DNA from: Clostridia bacterium
Lineage (GTDB): Bacteria; Bacillota; Clostridia; Oscillospirales; Acutalibacteraceae
Reading direction: 5' to 3'
DNA length: 12,022 nt
Assembly (NCBI GenBank): GCA_017559885.1
Contig: JAFYQN010000028.1
Coordinates: forward strand, 1 to 12,022
Made by a program: the position numbers and the translations under genes. This document shows, piece after piece, positions 1-7,767 of this stretch. Within the stretch, counting starts at the first letter, position 1. Each line of letters begins with the position of its first letter. The notes beneath the pieces are model-generated. The model saw nothing but the letters and a program-made list of their open reading frames with translations, made no database searches and was not told where the DNA came from.

Positions 1-1062
1 GGGCATAAGGTAGGTCTTATTGGTACAATACACAATATGATTGGTAACGAGATAATCGAAACCAAAAACACAACTCCAGGCGTTTATGAACTAAACCGAC
101 TTTTTTCTATGATGAAAGAAAAAGGTTGCGACTACGTTGTTATGGAGGTTTCATCACACGCGCTTGACCAAAAACGCGTATGTAATCTTACTTTTGATGC
201 GGCAGTTTTTACAAATCTTACGCAAGACCATCTTGATTATCACATCACTATGGAAAATTATCTCGAAGCAAAAAAACGACTTTTTACAATGTGTAAGACT
301 GCAATCGTTAACAGCGATGATGAATATTGCGCTAAACTTGTAGAGGGTCTTGATTGTAAAATAATTTCTTATTCACTCGGTAATGATTCAACATATAGCG
401 CAAAGGCGGTTAAATATCGTCCTACAAGCGTTGAATATGAACTTGTAAGCAATGATATATTAAATCATATTAAGTTTAATACAGGCGGTAAATTTAGCGT
501 TTACAACTCTATGTGCGCGGCAGTTACCGCGATTGAAGTAGGCGTACCGATTAAAACGATTGAATTAGCGATCAAAAATATAAGCGGTATAAAAGGTAGA
601 GCAGAATCGGTGCCAACGGGTCGTGACTTTAGCGTAATTATTGATTACGCGCACACTCCCGACGGACTAAAAAATATACTAAAGACCTTTAGAGACTGCG
701 AAAAAAATCGCGTTATAGCGCTTTTTGGTTGCGGCGGCGACCGCGATAAGACCAAAAGACCTATTATGGGAAATATTGCTGTGCGATATGCTGATTACAT
801 TATCGTAACGAGCGATAATCCTCGCAGTGAGGCGCCTGACGAAATTATAAAAGATATACTTGTAGGAACCGAGGGTTCGTCTACACCTGTAAAGGTTATT
901 GAAAACAGGGTAGAGGCAATAAAATATGCCGTGTCAATTGCTCAAAAAGATGATATAATAGTTCTTGCGGGCAAGGGACACGAAACCTACCAAATATTAA
1001 ATACGGGCACAATACATCTTGATGAACGTGAGGTAGTACTTGAAGCCCTTGACTCTATTTAA
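1..1062 (+). CDS. murE: UDP-N-acetylmuramoyl-L-alanyl-D-glutamate--2,6-diaminopimelate ligase MurE, 5'-truncated
   Basis: Cytoplasmic ATP-dependent Mur ligase that adds the third stem-peptide residue to UDP-MurNAc-L-Ala-D-Glu. The reading frame is open from base 1 (GHKVGLIGT...), so the gene runs off the left edge. About 350 residues are present against the usual 480-500, so the N-terminal UDP-binding domain and the P-loop are outside the window. Visible family motifs are VSSHALDQ and FTNLTQDHLDYH in the central ATPase domain, DYAHTPDGL, FGCGGDRDKTKRP, and the C-terminal GKGHETYQ. The substrate-selecting motif is DNPR (bases 814-825), which in this family goes with meso-diaminopimelate rather than L-lysine. 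It is the first visible gene of the dcw operon; mraY starts 28 bp downstream. The internal ATG at base 37 is not the true start. Identity is secure. Confidence 0.96.
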   Translation, partial: GHKVGLIGTIHNMIGNEIIETKNTTPGVYELNRLFSMMKEKGCDYVVMEVSSHALDQKRVCNLTFDAAVFTNLTQDHLDYHITMENYLEAKKRLFTMCKTAIVNSDDEYCAKLVEGLDCKIISYSLGNDSTYSAKAVKYRPTSVEYELVSNDILNHIKFNTGGKFSVYNSMCAAVTAIEVGVPIKTIELAIKNISGIKGRAESVPTGRDFSVIIDYAHTPDGLKNILKTFRDCEKNRVIALFGCGGDRDKTKRPIMGNIAVRYADYIIVTSDNPRSEAPDEIIKDILVGTEGSSTPVKVIENRVEAIKYAVSIAQKDDIIVLAGKGHETYQILNTGTIHLDEREVVLEALDSI

Positions 1063-1090
1063 CATTAAAGAATTTTAAGAGGGGATTTTT

Positions 1091-2110
1091 ATGGATTATA
1101 CTGCGATTGTTGTTGCGATTATTTCTTTTGCAGTTACAACTTTGCTTGGTTTTGTTGTAATTCCTTATTTAAGAAAACTTAAATTCGGGCAAACTATTCT
1201 TGATGACGGTCCAAACTGGCACAAGGAAAAACAAGGCACCCCTACTATGGGCGGCGTTATGATTGTTGCCGGTGTTTTGGTATCAATGGTAATGGGATTT
1301 GGCTTTTCGTGGCTTATAAGCGGAGATTACGCTAATGAAATGAAACATCCCAAACACCTCATATATTTGATTGCAGGTCTTGTAATGGCGCTAAGTATGT
1401 GTGGCATTGGATTTTTTGATGACTATATAAAGGTTGTAAAAAAACGTAATCTTGGTCTTACCGCAAAGCAAAAAACATTTTTGCAACTGCTTGTATCAGC
1501 GGCGTATCTTGTTACACTACGAATTGCAGGTATGGAAGAGACCTATATTCCGTTTGTTGCAAAACCGATTCCAATAACACACGGTTTAGGGTTGTTGTTT
1601 TGGCCAATTGCGCTTATGTTTATATATGGATTTACAAACGCTGTAAACTTAACCGACGGTCTTGACGGTCTTGCTTCAAGCGTTACAATGGTTGTTGCGT
1701 GCGCATTTATGTTGGCGTCGGCTAATATGAATTTAGGTTCGGTTAATTGTTTATCTACCGCGCTCGCAGGCGCATGCGCTGGCTTTGTTGTTTGGAATGC
1801 AAAACCGGCTAAAGTATTTATGGGCGATACCGGTTCTATGTTTTTAGGCGGCATGGTAGTAGCGCTTTCGTTTAGTATCGAAAAACCCATCTTATTATTA
1901 CTTATGGGTTGTGTTTATCTTTTTGAAGCATTCTCGGTGATTCTTCAGGTATTTTGTTTTAAAACTTTTGGCAAACGTCTATTTAAAATGTCACCAATTC
2001 ACCATCATTTTGAAATGAGTGGTTTTAGCGAACCGGTAATAGTGTTGCTTTTCTCAATAGTAGCGCTTGTAGGTTGTTTGGCGGCGTTGTTAATAAGTAA
2101 ATATTTTTAA
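1091..2110 (+). CDS. mraY: Phospho-N-acetylmuramoyl-pentapeptide transferase MraY
   Basis: Integral membrane enzyme that transfers phospho-MurNAc-pentapeptide from UDP to undecaprenyl phosphate, making lipid I. The 339 residues match the family size (about 320-360) and form roughly ten hydrophobic segments. Signature motifs are all present: DDGPNWHKEKQGTPTMGG (residues 38-55), the catalytic aspartate pair FFDDYIK (D110, D111), NLTDGLDGLA (D189, D192), MGDTGSMFLGG, and the triple-histidine cytoplasmic loop SPIHHHFEMSGFSE (H304-H306). The ATG is preceded by AAGAGGGG (1077-1084) at 6 nt. It lies 28 bp after murE and about 30 bp before ftsW, so it is almost certainly in the same transcript. In Bacillus subtilis murD follows mraY; here it does not. 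Confidence 0.97.
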   Translation: MDYTAIVVAIISFAVTTLLGFVVIPYLRKLKFGQTILDDGPNWHKEKQGTPTMGGVMIVAGVLVSMVMGFGFSWLISGDYANEMKHPKHLIYLIAGLVMALSMCGIGFFDDYIKVVKKRNLGLTAKQKTFLQLLVSAAYLVTLRIAGMEETYIPFVAKPIPITHGLGLLFWPIALMFIYGFTNAVNLTDGLDGLASSVTMVVACAFMLASANMNLGSVNCLSTALAGACAGFVVWNAKPAKVFMGDTGSMFLGGMVVALSFSIEKPILLLLMGCVYLFEAFSVILQVFCFKTFGKRLFKMSPIHHHFEMSGFSEPVIVLLFSIVALVGCLAALLISKYF

Positions 2111-2124
2111 TTAAACTATTTAAA

Positions 2125-2131
2125 AAGGAGG
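2125..2131 (+). promoter_or_regulatory. Ribosome binding site deciding the ftsW start
   Basis: Perfect AAGGAGG lies 10 nt before ATG 2142 and only 4 nt before the in-frame GTG 2136. The spacing favours the ATG and shortens the protein by two residues relative to the GTG start. Confidence 0.75.
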
Positions 2132-2141
2132 AAAGGTGTAT

Positions 2142-3299
2142 ATGGCAAATTTGAGTCAAAAAAGCAAACAGAACGGTCTTTTTCAAAGCGGCAGACTTGA
2201 TATAACCTTTCTTTCTTTGGTTTTAATACTTCTTACAATAGGTCTTGTAATGCTTTTTTCGGCAAGTTACGCATATTCTCTTGAATATTATGATAACAGT
2301 TACAAGTTTATTGTAAAACAGGCGCTTTTTGCAGGCGCAGGATTGCTTGCTTTGTTTGTTACATCACGTATCAATTATCATTTTTGGCGTAAAATTAGTT
2401 GGGTAGTTTATATTGGAACTGCTTTTGTGCTTTTGCTTTTGCTAATACTACCGCCTATGGTAAGCGGTATGAGTGTTAAACGTTGGTTTGCGATTGGCCC
2501 CGTAACATTTCAGCCGTCCGAAATTGCAAAATTTGCTATTATAATACTTTTTTCAACCCTTATTGCCGCTAATCAAAAATTGATGAAAAATTATAAATTT
2601 GTACTGTTTTTGTTTGGCGTGTTGGGTATTACTTGTTTGCTTGTTGTGTTGGAACCGCATCTTTCGGCAACGGTGCTTATTGCCGCAATCGGCGTAGTGC
2701 TTATATACGTAGGCGGTCTTGACCGAAAGGTTGTAATTTTGGGCATAATTCTTGCCGTTTTAGGTGTAGCGCTTGTAATTATTACTCAATCCACTGGCTT
2801 TATAAGTTACGGCGCAGACCGAATTAAATATTGGCTCGACCCTTGGGCAGACGCTACAGGCGAAGGATTCCAAACAATACAATCTTTGTTAGCAATTGGT
2901 TCAGGCGGAGTACTCGGTAGGGGAATAGGTCAATCAAGACAAAAGTATCTTTGGGTACCCGAACCTCACAACGACTTTATCTTTTCAATCGTGTGCGAAG
3001 AGTTAGGACTCATTGGCGCAATTGTAATTATTATATTATTTGCTTTACTTGTATGGCGCGGTTTTACAATCGCTATGCGTTCAAGCGATAAATTTGGTTC
3101 TATGCTTGCTATTGGTCTTACTTTCCAAGTGGGACTTCAGGCAATGCTTAATATATGGGTTGTTACAAACACCATACCAAATACAGGTATCAGTTTACCG
3201 TTTTTCAGTTATGGTGGTACGTCGTTACTTATATTGCTTGCCGAAATGGGTATCGTGCTTTCGGTATCACGCGGCGCAAACGTTGAGAAAGTAAAATAG
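2142..3299 (+). CDS. ftsW: SEDS-family septal peptidoglycan glycosyltransferase FtsW (SpoVE-like)
   Basis: Polytopic membrane glycosyltransferase that polymerises lipid II at the division septum with a partner class B PBP. The 385-residue protein has a short polar N-terminus, then about ten TM segments. SEDS motifs are visible: KRWFAIG followed by FQPSEIAKFA, the extracellular WVPEPHNDFIFSIVCEELG containing the conserved Asp essential in this family, and NTGISLPFFSYGGTSLL near the C-terminus. The start is set at ATG 2142, because AAGGAGG (2125-2131) is 10 nt away; the in-frame GTG at 2136 is only 4 nt from it. RodA and SpoVE are close paralogues. The position between mraY and murG favours FtsW/SpoVE, but whether it serves vegetative or spore septation cannot be told from sequence. 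Confidence 0.93.
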   Translation: MANLSQKSKQNGLFQSGRLDITFLSLVLILLTIGLVMLFSASYAYSLEYYDNSYKFIVKQALFAGAGLLALFVTSRINYHFWRKISWVVYIGTAFVLLLLLILPPMVSGMSVKRWFAIGPVTFQPSEIAKFAIIILFSTLIAANQKLMKNYKFVLFLFGVLGITCLLVVLEPHLSATVLIAAIGVVLIYVGGLDRKVVILGIILAVLGVALVIITQSTGFISYGADRIKYWLDPWADATGEGFQTIQSLLAIGSGGVLGRGIGQSRQKYLWVPEPHNDFIFSIVCEELGLIGAIVIIILFALLVWRGFTIAMRSSDKFGSMLAIGLTFQVGLQAMLNIWVVTNTIPNTGISLPFFSYGGTSLLILLAEMGIVLSVSRGANVEKVK

Positions 3300-3310
3300 G
3301 AGGAAAATCT

Positions 3311-4426
3311 ATGCATATACTTTTTGCAGGTGGCGGAACTGCAGGTCATATAAATCCTGCTCTTGCCGTTGCGGGTTATATAAGAGAGAAACATCCTGAT
3401 GCGCATATCAGTTATATAGGTACTCCTGATAAATTAGAGGCAAAACTTGTACCCGAAATGGGTTATAATTTCCGTACGATTTCGGTTGCTGGATTTCAAA
3501 GAAAGATAACTCCCGAGAACATAGTAAAAAACATTTCAGCTGTTCGTAAGGCGGTTACTTCTTCCATTGCGGCAAAGAAAATATTAAAAGAAATTCAACC
3601 AGACGTTGTTATCGGCACGGGTGGATACGTAAGCGGTCCCGTGCTTAGACAAGCGACAAAATTGGGTATAAAAACCGCTATACACGAGCAAAATGCTTTC
3701 CCCGGTGTTACAACAAAAATGTTGGCGCCAAACGTTGATGCGGTTATGTTTGCTATGCCTGAGGCAGAAAAGTACCTAAAACTTAATAAAAAACCATATA
3801 TCACAGGCAATCCCGTTCGTAGCGAATTGCTTAATATGACACGTGAAAAAGCGCGTGAAAAGTTGGGTATTGATAACGATGTTCCTATGCTTCTTTCTTT
3901 TGGTGGTTCACTTGGTGCTATGCGTATAAACGAAGCGGTTGCAGGACTTATAAAATGGCATAACGGTACCGATAAGTTTTATCATATTCATGGTACGGGA
4001 AAATCAGGTTATAAAGATTTTATAAATAAATTTGAGGGAACTCAATTTTCTAAAAGCGTCGATGTTCGTGAATATATAAGCGATATGGACGTTTGTATGG
4101 CGGCTGCAGACCTTATTATATGTCGCGCAGGCGCAATTACGCTAAGCGAATTACTCGCTTGCGGCAAACCGGCAATACTTATTCCGTCGCCTTATGTTGC
4201 AGAGAATCATCAATTTCATAATGCAATGACCTTAAAAAATATAGGCGCGGCAGAAATTATCGAAGAAAAAGATTTGACCGAGCAAAAACTTATTGATGTA
4301 GTTTCAAATCTTATAGAAGATAAGCAAAAACTTTCCGCGATGGCAACTGCCGCACGCGAAGGCGCAATAATGGATGCCAACCAAAGAATTTATGAAATAA
4401 TAATGCAGTTATATGAAAATATATAA
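3311..4426 (+). CDS. murG: UDP-N-acetylglucosamine--MurNAc-(pentapeptide) pyrophosphoryl-undecaprenol GlcNAc transferase MurG
   Basis: Peripheral inner-face GT-B glycosyltransferase that adds GlcNAc to lipid I, giving lipid II. The 371 residues are of normal family length. The N-terminal glycine loop is GGGTAGHINPALA (residues 7-19), a variant of the GGTGGH consensus. It is followed by SGPVLRQA and HEQNAFPGVTTKML in the acceptor domain. The C-terminal donor-binding domain shows SFGGSLGAMRINEAV and the nucleotide-sugar motif RAGAITLSELLACGKPAILIPSP, then ENHQFHNA. The AGGAGG overlapping the ftsW stop codon (around 3297-3304) drives initiation, so ftsW and murG are likely translationally linked. 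The 66-bp gap to murA holds no convincing terminator or promoter. Confidence 0.97.
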   Translation: MHILFAGGGTAGHINPALAVAGYIREKHPDAHISYIGTPDKLEAKLVPEMGYNFRTISVAGFQRKITPENIVKNISAVRKAVTSSIAAKKILKEIQPDVVIGTGGYVSGPVLRQATKLGIKTAIHEQNAFPGVTTKMLAPNVDAVMFAMPEAEKYLKLNKKPYITGNPVRSELLNMTREKAREKLGIDNDVPMLLSFGGSLGAMRINEAVAGLIKWHNGTDKFYHIHGTGKSGYKDFINKFEGTQFSKSVDVREYISDMDVCMAAADLIICRAGAITLSELLACGKPAILIPSPYVAENHQFHNAMTLKNIGAAEIIEEKDLTEQKLIDVVSNLIEDKQKLSAMATAAREGAIMDANQRIYEIIMQLYENI

Positions 4427-4492
4427 CAAAAATAGCAAAATTTAAAAATTTGCATAAAATGACATTGTAAAACCTTCTTAGGAGGAGTTTCA

Positions 4493-5746
4493 ATGTCAAA
4501 ACTAATAATTAATGGTGGTAAAAAACTTTTTGGCGCGGTAAATATACACGGCGCCAAAAATAGTGTATTGCCAATCCTTGCGGCAACGGTACTATGTCAC
4601 GGTACGAGTATTATACATAATTGTCCGCAACTTTCCGATGTTAGCGCTTCGGTAAATATTTTAAAACATTTAGGTTGTAAATGTTTTTATAAACAGGGTA
4701 CAATTACTGTCGATACTACCGAAATCAAATGCAGTCGTATACCTGATAATCTTATGCGAAAAATGCGTTCTTCGGTCATTTTTTTGGGCGCAATTCTTGC
4801 AAGGTGCGGTAATGCCGTAATAAGCAGTCCAGGTGGTTGTGAGTTAGGTCCAAGACCAATAGATTTACACATTTCGGCGCTTAAACGTTTGGGCGCTACA
4901 GTTAGTGAAAACCACGGTCTTATTGAACTTAATGCGCCTGACGGATTAGTTGGCGCTGATATCAATTTATCTTTTGCAAGTGTTGGCGCTACAGAGAACA
5001 TAATTCTTGCCGCAGTAACGGCACGGGGAACAACTGTAATTAACAACGCGGCAAAGGAACCCGAAATAGTTGATTTGGCTAATTTTTTAAATTCGTGTGG
5101 CGCTCGTATTTTCGGTGCGGGAACCGATACCGTAACCATATATGGAGTAAATCAAATTAACTGTTGTTGTCATAAGGTAATACCCGATCGTATAGCGGCG
5201 GCAACATATATGGCGGCCGCGGCAATAACGGGTGGAGAAATTTTATTAAAAGACGTAATTCCGTCGCATCTAAACGCTATAAATTCTGTTTTTGAAGAAG
5301 CAGGATGTACAATTAAATGCGATAGTAACAGTCTTTATATAAAAGCTCCTTGTCAACTTTCGCGCGTATCGTGTGTCAGAACGGTTGTATACCCGGGTTT
5401 TCCAACCGATGCAGGACCTTTGATACTTGCAATTTTAACCAAAGCAAATGGCACATCGCTTTTTGTAGAAAATATTTTTGAAAATCGTTTTAGATATATT
5501 GACGAATTGTGCCGATTAGGCGCAAACGTTAAAACAGAAGGCAAGATTGCCGTTGTAGAGGGTGTGAATTCGCTTTCGGCGGCGCCATGCAAATGCACCG
5601 ACCTTCGCGGCGGCGCGGCATTGGTTGTGGCGGCTCTTGCCGCTAAGGGAACTACCGTAATAAGCGATATTTACCATATAAAACGAGGATACGAAAACAT
5701 AACTCAACGCTTGAGCGCTTTGGGAGCGGAAATAAAAGAAATTTAA
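4493..5746 (+). CDS. murA: UDP-N-acetylglucosamine 1-carboxyvinyltransferase MurA
   Basis: Cytoplasmic enzyme that transfers enolpyruvate from PEP to UDP-GlcNAc, the committed step of peptidoglycan synthesis and the fosfomycin target. The 417 residues fit the family. Catalytic residues are visible: K22-N23 in HGAKNSVLP, R92, the fosfomycin-reactive cysteine C116 in SSPGGCELGPRP with R121, the aspartate in YPGFPTDAGP, and the late DLRGGAALVVAALAAKG arginine. The Cys (not Asp) variant predicts fosfomycin sensitivity at the enzyme level. The residues after the catalytic Asp read AGP rather than the common MQAQ-like sequence, a mild divergence. The RBS AGGAGG (4480-4485) lies 7 nt upstream. murA occupies the slot where Bacillus carries murB, between murG and the ftsQ/divIB gene. 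Firmicutes often carry two murA paralogues; which one this is cannot be decided here. Confidence 0.96.
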   Translation: MSKLIINGGKKLFGAVNIHGAKNSVLPILAATVLCHGTSIIHNCPQLSDVSASVNILKHLGCKCFYKQGTITVDTTEIKCSRIPDNLMRKMRSSVIFLGAILARCGNAVISSPGGCELGPRPIDLHISALKRLGATVSENHGLIELNAPDGLVGADINLSFASVGATENIILAAVTARGTTVINNAAKEPEIVDLANFLNSCGARIFGAGTDTVTIYGVNQINCCCHKVIPDRIAAATYMAAAAITGGEILLKDVIPSHLNAINSVFEEAGCTIKCDSNSLYIKAPCQLSRVSCVRTVVYPGFPTDAGPLILAILTKANGTSLFVENIFENRFRYIDELCRLGANVKTEGKIAVVEGVNSLSAAPCKCTDLRGGAALVVAALAAKGTTVISDIYHIKRGYENITQRLSALGAEIKEI

Positions 5747-5758
5747 AAGGGAAGTGAA

Positions 5759-6532
5759 ATGATGCAATCCGACGTTAACAGACGCAGAGCAATTCGCCGT
5801 AAAAGAGCGCGTATAAGACATTTGTTGGTCGCTTTTATTATCTTTTTAATAATTGCTCTTATTACGCTTGCCATTATGTGTTTCACCGTCTTCTTTCCTA
5901 TAAAACGAATTAGTGTTTCGGGTAGCGAAATTTATAACAAAAAACAAATAATTCAAGCATCAAAACTTTCTACCGATGATAATTTATGGGTTGTTTCTGA
6001 AAAGAAAATAGAAAATAACATAAGAAATAAACTTCCATACGTAGATAATGTAGAGTTAAAACGCGTACTACCTGACGCAGTAGTTCTTACCATTACCGAT
6101 GCAAAAGAATATGCCTATTATCAATCGGGAGAAAAATACTATATTTTAAGCGATAACGGATATATTTTAAAAGAACAAACCGAAGAACCTCAAAACGTAT
6201 TTAAAATTGTTACGCAAGGAATTAAGGGTAAGGTAAGCGACAAAGCAATTTATAAAAATTCTACCGAAGAGGAAACCGTAAATACGCTTATTACTGCTTT
6301 AAATAACGAAAAACTTAACATTGATGAAATAGATGTTAGCGATATGCTTAACATTACCGTAAAAGTAAACGAAAAATACGTAGTTAATCTTGGAAAAAGT
6401 GAATATTCAAAGCAAAAAATTGCGCATCTTGCCACTATGATAGAAGAGATTGGCGACCGTGGCGGCAATATAAATTTAAGCATGTGGACCCCTGATGATA
6501 AGCAAGGAGCGTTTGTTGAAGAAACTTCTTAA
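5759..6532 (+). CDS. ftsQ: Cell division protein FtsQ/DivIB (POTRA domain)
   Basis: Bitopic divisome protein that, in this family, bridges FtsL/DivIC and the septal synthase. The 257 residues begin with a short, strongly basic cytoplasmic tail (residues 8-20, NRRRAIRRKRARI). One TM helix follows at about 21-47, then an extracytoplasmic POTRA domain starting at IKRISVSGSEIYNKKQI and running to about residue 115. The POTRA strand LPYVDNVELKRVLPDAVVLTI is characteristic. The distal part resembles the FtsQ beta domain only loosely, as is usual for this poorly conserved family. The start is ATG 5759, 12 bp after the murA stop, with a modest AAGGGAAG site; ATG 5762 is a possible alternative. ftsA, which follows ftsQ in many bacteria, is absent and ftsZ is next. 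Confidence 0.9.
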   Translation: MMQSDVNRRRAIRRKRARIRHLLVAFIIFLIIALITLAIMCFTVFFPIKRISVSGSEIYNKKQIIQASKLSTDDNLWVVSEKKIENNIRNKLPYVDNVELKRVLPDAVVLTITDAKEYAYYQSGEKYYILSDNGYILKEQTEEPQNVFKIVTQGIKGKVSDKAIYKNSTEEETVNTLITALNNEKLNIDEIDVSDMLNITVKVNEKYVVNLGKSEYSKQKIAHLATMIEEIGDRGGNINLSMWTPDDKQGAFVEETS

Positions 6533-6560
6533 AAAAGTTACAATTTTGTAAGAAAAACTA

Positions 6561-6589
6561 TTGAAATTTGTTTTAACTTGTGCTAATAT
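6561..6589 (+). promoter_or_regulatory. Sigma-A-type extended -10 promoter for ftsZ
   Basis: TTGAAA (6561-6566), a 17-bp spacer and TAATAT (6584-6589). TGC sits immediately before the -10 box, giving an extended -10. It lies in the 123-bp ftsQ-ftsZ gap about 66 bp before the ftsZ start, so ftsZ can be expressed independently of the upstream operon. The call rests on consensus matching and spacing only. Confidence 0.65.
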
Positions 6590-6655
6590 GTATTTGTGTA
6601 TTAGTGCGTGTCATTATAACTATTATTATTTGTATAAAGTTGGAGGAATTTAAAA

Positions 6656-7720
6656 ATGCCATTCGAAGTTGCAGAAGAAATGGAAAACGTAGTTCAAATT
6701 AAGGTTGTCGGCGTAGGCGGCGGCGGCGGTAACGCAGTTAACCGCATGGTTGCGGCAGGTGTTCGCGGTGTTGAATTTATTGCTATCAATACTGATAAAG
6801 CAGCACTTTTCCTTTCAAAAGCCGATCAAAAAATTCAAATTGGTGAGAAGTCAGCAGCAGGTATGGGCGCAGGCGGTAACCCTGACAACGGCCGTGCAGC
6901 TGCAGAAGAATCACGTGATGAAATCGCAGCAGCTATCCGTAGCGCTGATATGATCTTTATTACCGCAGGTATGGGCGGTGGTACCGGTACAGGTGCTGCT
7001 CCTGTTGTTGCATCAATTGCTAAAGAACTTGGTATTCTTACAGTTGGTATTGTAACTAAACCTTTCAATTTTGAAGGTAAAAAACGTATGGCTCAGGCAG
7101 AAGCTGGTATCGCAGCTCTTGGCGAGCAGGTTGACAGTCTTATTGTTATTCCTAACGAAAGACTTCAGTTTGTTTCTGAGCAAAAGATTACATTTAAAAA
7201 TGCATTTAACATTGCTGACGACGTTCTTCGTCAGGGTGTATCAAGCATATCAGAACTTATCAACGTTACAGCACTCGTTAACCTTGACTTTGCTGACGTT
7301 AGAGCAATTATGGCTGACGCAGGTTATGCTCACATGGGTGTTGGCGTTGCTACAGGTCGCGATAAGGCAGAGCAGGCAGCTCGTATGGCTATTACAAGCC
7401 CACTTATCGAAACCTCAATGGACAATGCTCGCGGCGTAATCATCAGCATTATTGGTTCTGAAGATATTACTCTTGATGAAGTTACACAGGCATCTACAAT
7501 TATTTCTGAAATGGCTCATCCTGATGCTACAATCATTTGGGGTGCTCAGATTGACGAAAGCATTGAAGATACCATTCGCGTTACTGTAGTAGCTACAGGT
7601 CTTGGCGATGAAAAGAAGACTGAAAAGAGCAACGACCTTGGCATTCTTCTTGGTAACACCAATGAAGACGATGATGAAAACTTTAGTTCAGTATTAAAAT
7701 TCTTTGATAACAACGACTAA
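6656..7720 (+). CDS. ftsZ: Cell division protein FtsZ
   Basis: Tubulin-like GTPase that polymerises into the cytokinetic ring. The N-terminal GTPase core shows VGVGGGGGNAVNRM (residues 18-31), GAGGNPDNGRAAAEES (71-86) and the tubulin signature GGGTGTG (107-113). The T7 synergy loop NLDFADVR (N209, D211, D214) needed for GTP hydrolysis is intact. The full length is 354 residues. The tail after the globular domain is short and acidic and ends VLKFFDNND; the usual (D/E)IPxFLR-type C-terminal peptide that binds FtsA, SepF and other partners is not recognisable in its normal form. The RBS TGGAGG (6641-6646) lies 9 nt before ATG. Codon choice (CAG for Gln, GCA/GCT for Ala, GGT for Gly) differs visibly from the upstream genes, as expected for a highly expressed protein. 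Confidence 0.98.
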   Translation: MPFEVAEEMENVVQIKVVGVGGGGGNAVNRMVAAGVRGVEFIAINTDKAALFLSKADQKIQIGEKSAAGMGAGGNPDNGRAAAEESRDEIAAAIRSADMIFITAGMGGGTGTGAAPVVASIAKELGILTVGIVTKPFNFEGKKRMAQAEAGIAALGEQVDSLIVIPNERLQFVSEQKITFKNAFNIADDVLRQGVSSISELINVTALVNLDFADVRAIMADAGYAHMGVGVATGRDKAEQAARMAITSPLIETSMDNARGVIISIIGSEDITLDEVTQASTIISEMAHPDATIIWGAQIDESIEDTIRVTVVATGLGDEKKTEKSNDLGILLGNTNEDDDENFSSVLKFFDNND

Positions 7721-7730
7721 TAATATACAT

Positions 7731-7761
7731 AAAACCTGACAGTATTGTACTGTCAGGTTTT
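7731..7761. terminator. Rho-independent bidirectional terminator between ftsZ and the transporter gene
   Basis: Perfect 14-bp inverted repeat AAAACCTGACAGTA / TACTGTCAGGTTTT around a TTG loop. It is followed on the + strand by a T-rich tract (7760-7769). It lies 10 bp after the ftsZ stop and 6 bp beyond the stop of the convergent transporter gene. On the - strand the A-run at 7731-7734 supplies a shorter U-tract, so it probably serves both genes, more strongly for ftsZ. Confidence 0.93.
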
Positions 7762-7767
7762 ATTTTT

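Noticed and set aside
4435..4453. GCAAAATTT...AAATTTGC inverted repeat in the murG-murA gap
   Set aside because: Weak AT stem with a bulge and no T-run; not credible as a terminator.
4687..5139. 150-residue - strand open frame inside murA
   Set aside because: Shadow of a well-supported gene; no ribosome binding site and no recognisable domain.
6538..6551. TTACAA-TT-TTGTAA dyad after ftsQ as terminator or operator
   Set aside because: Short, entirely AT-rich apart from two G/C positions, too small a loop and no following T-run; likely chance in AT-rich DNA.
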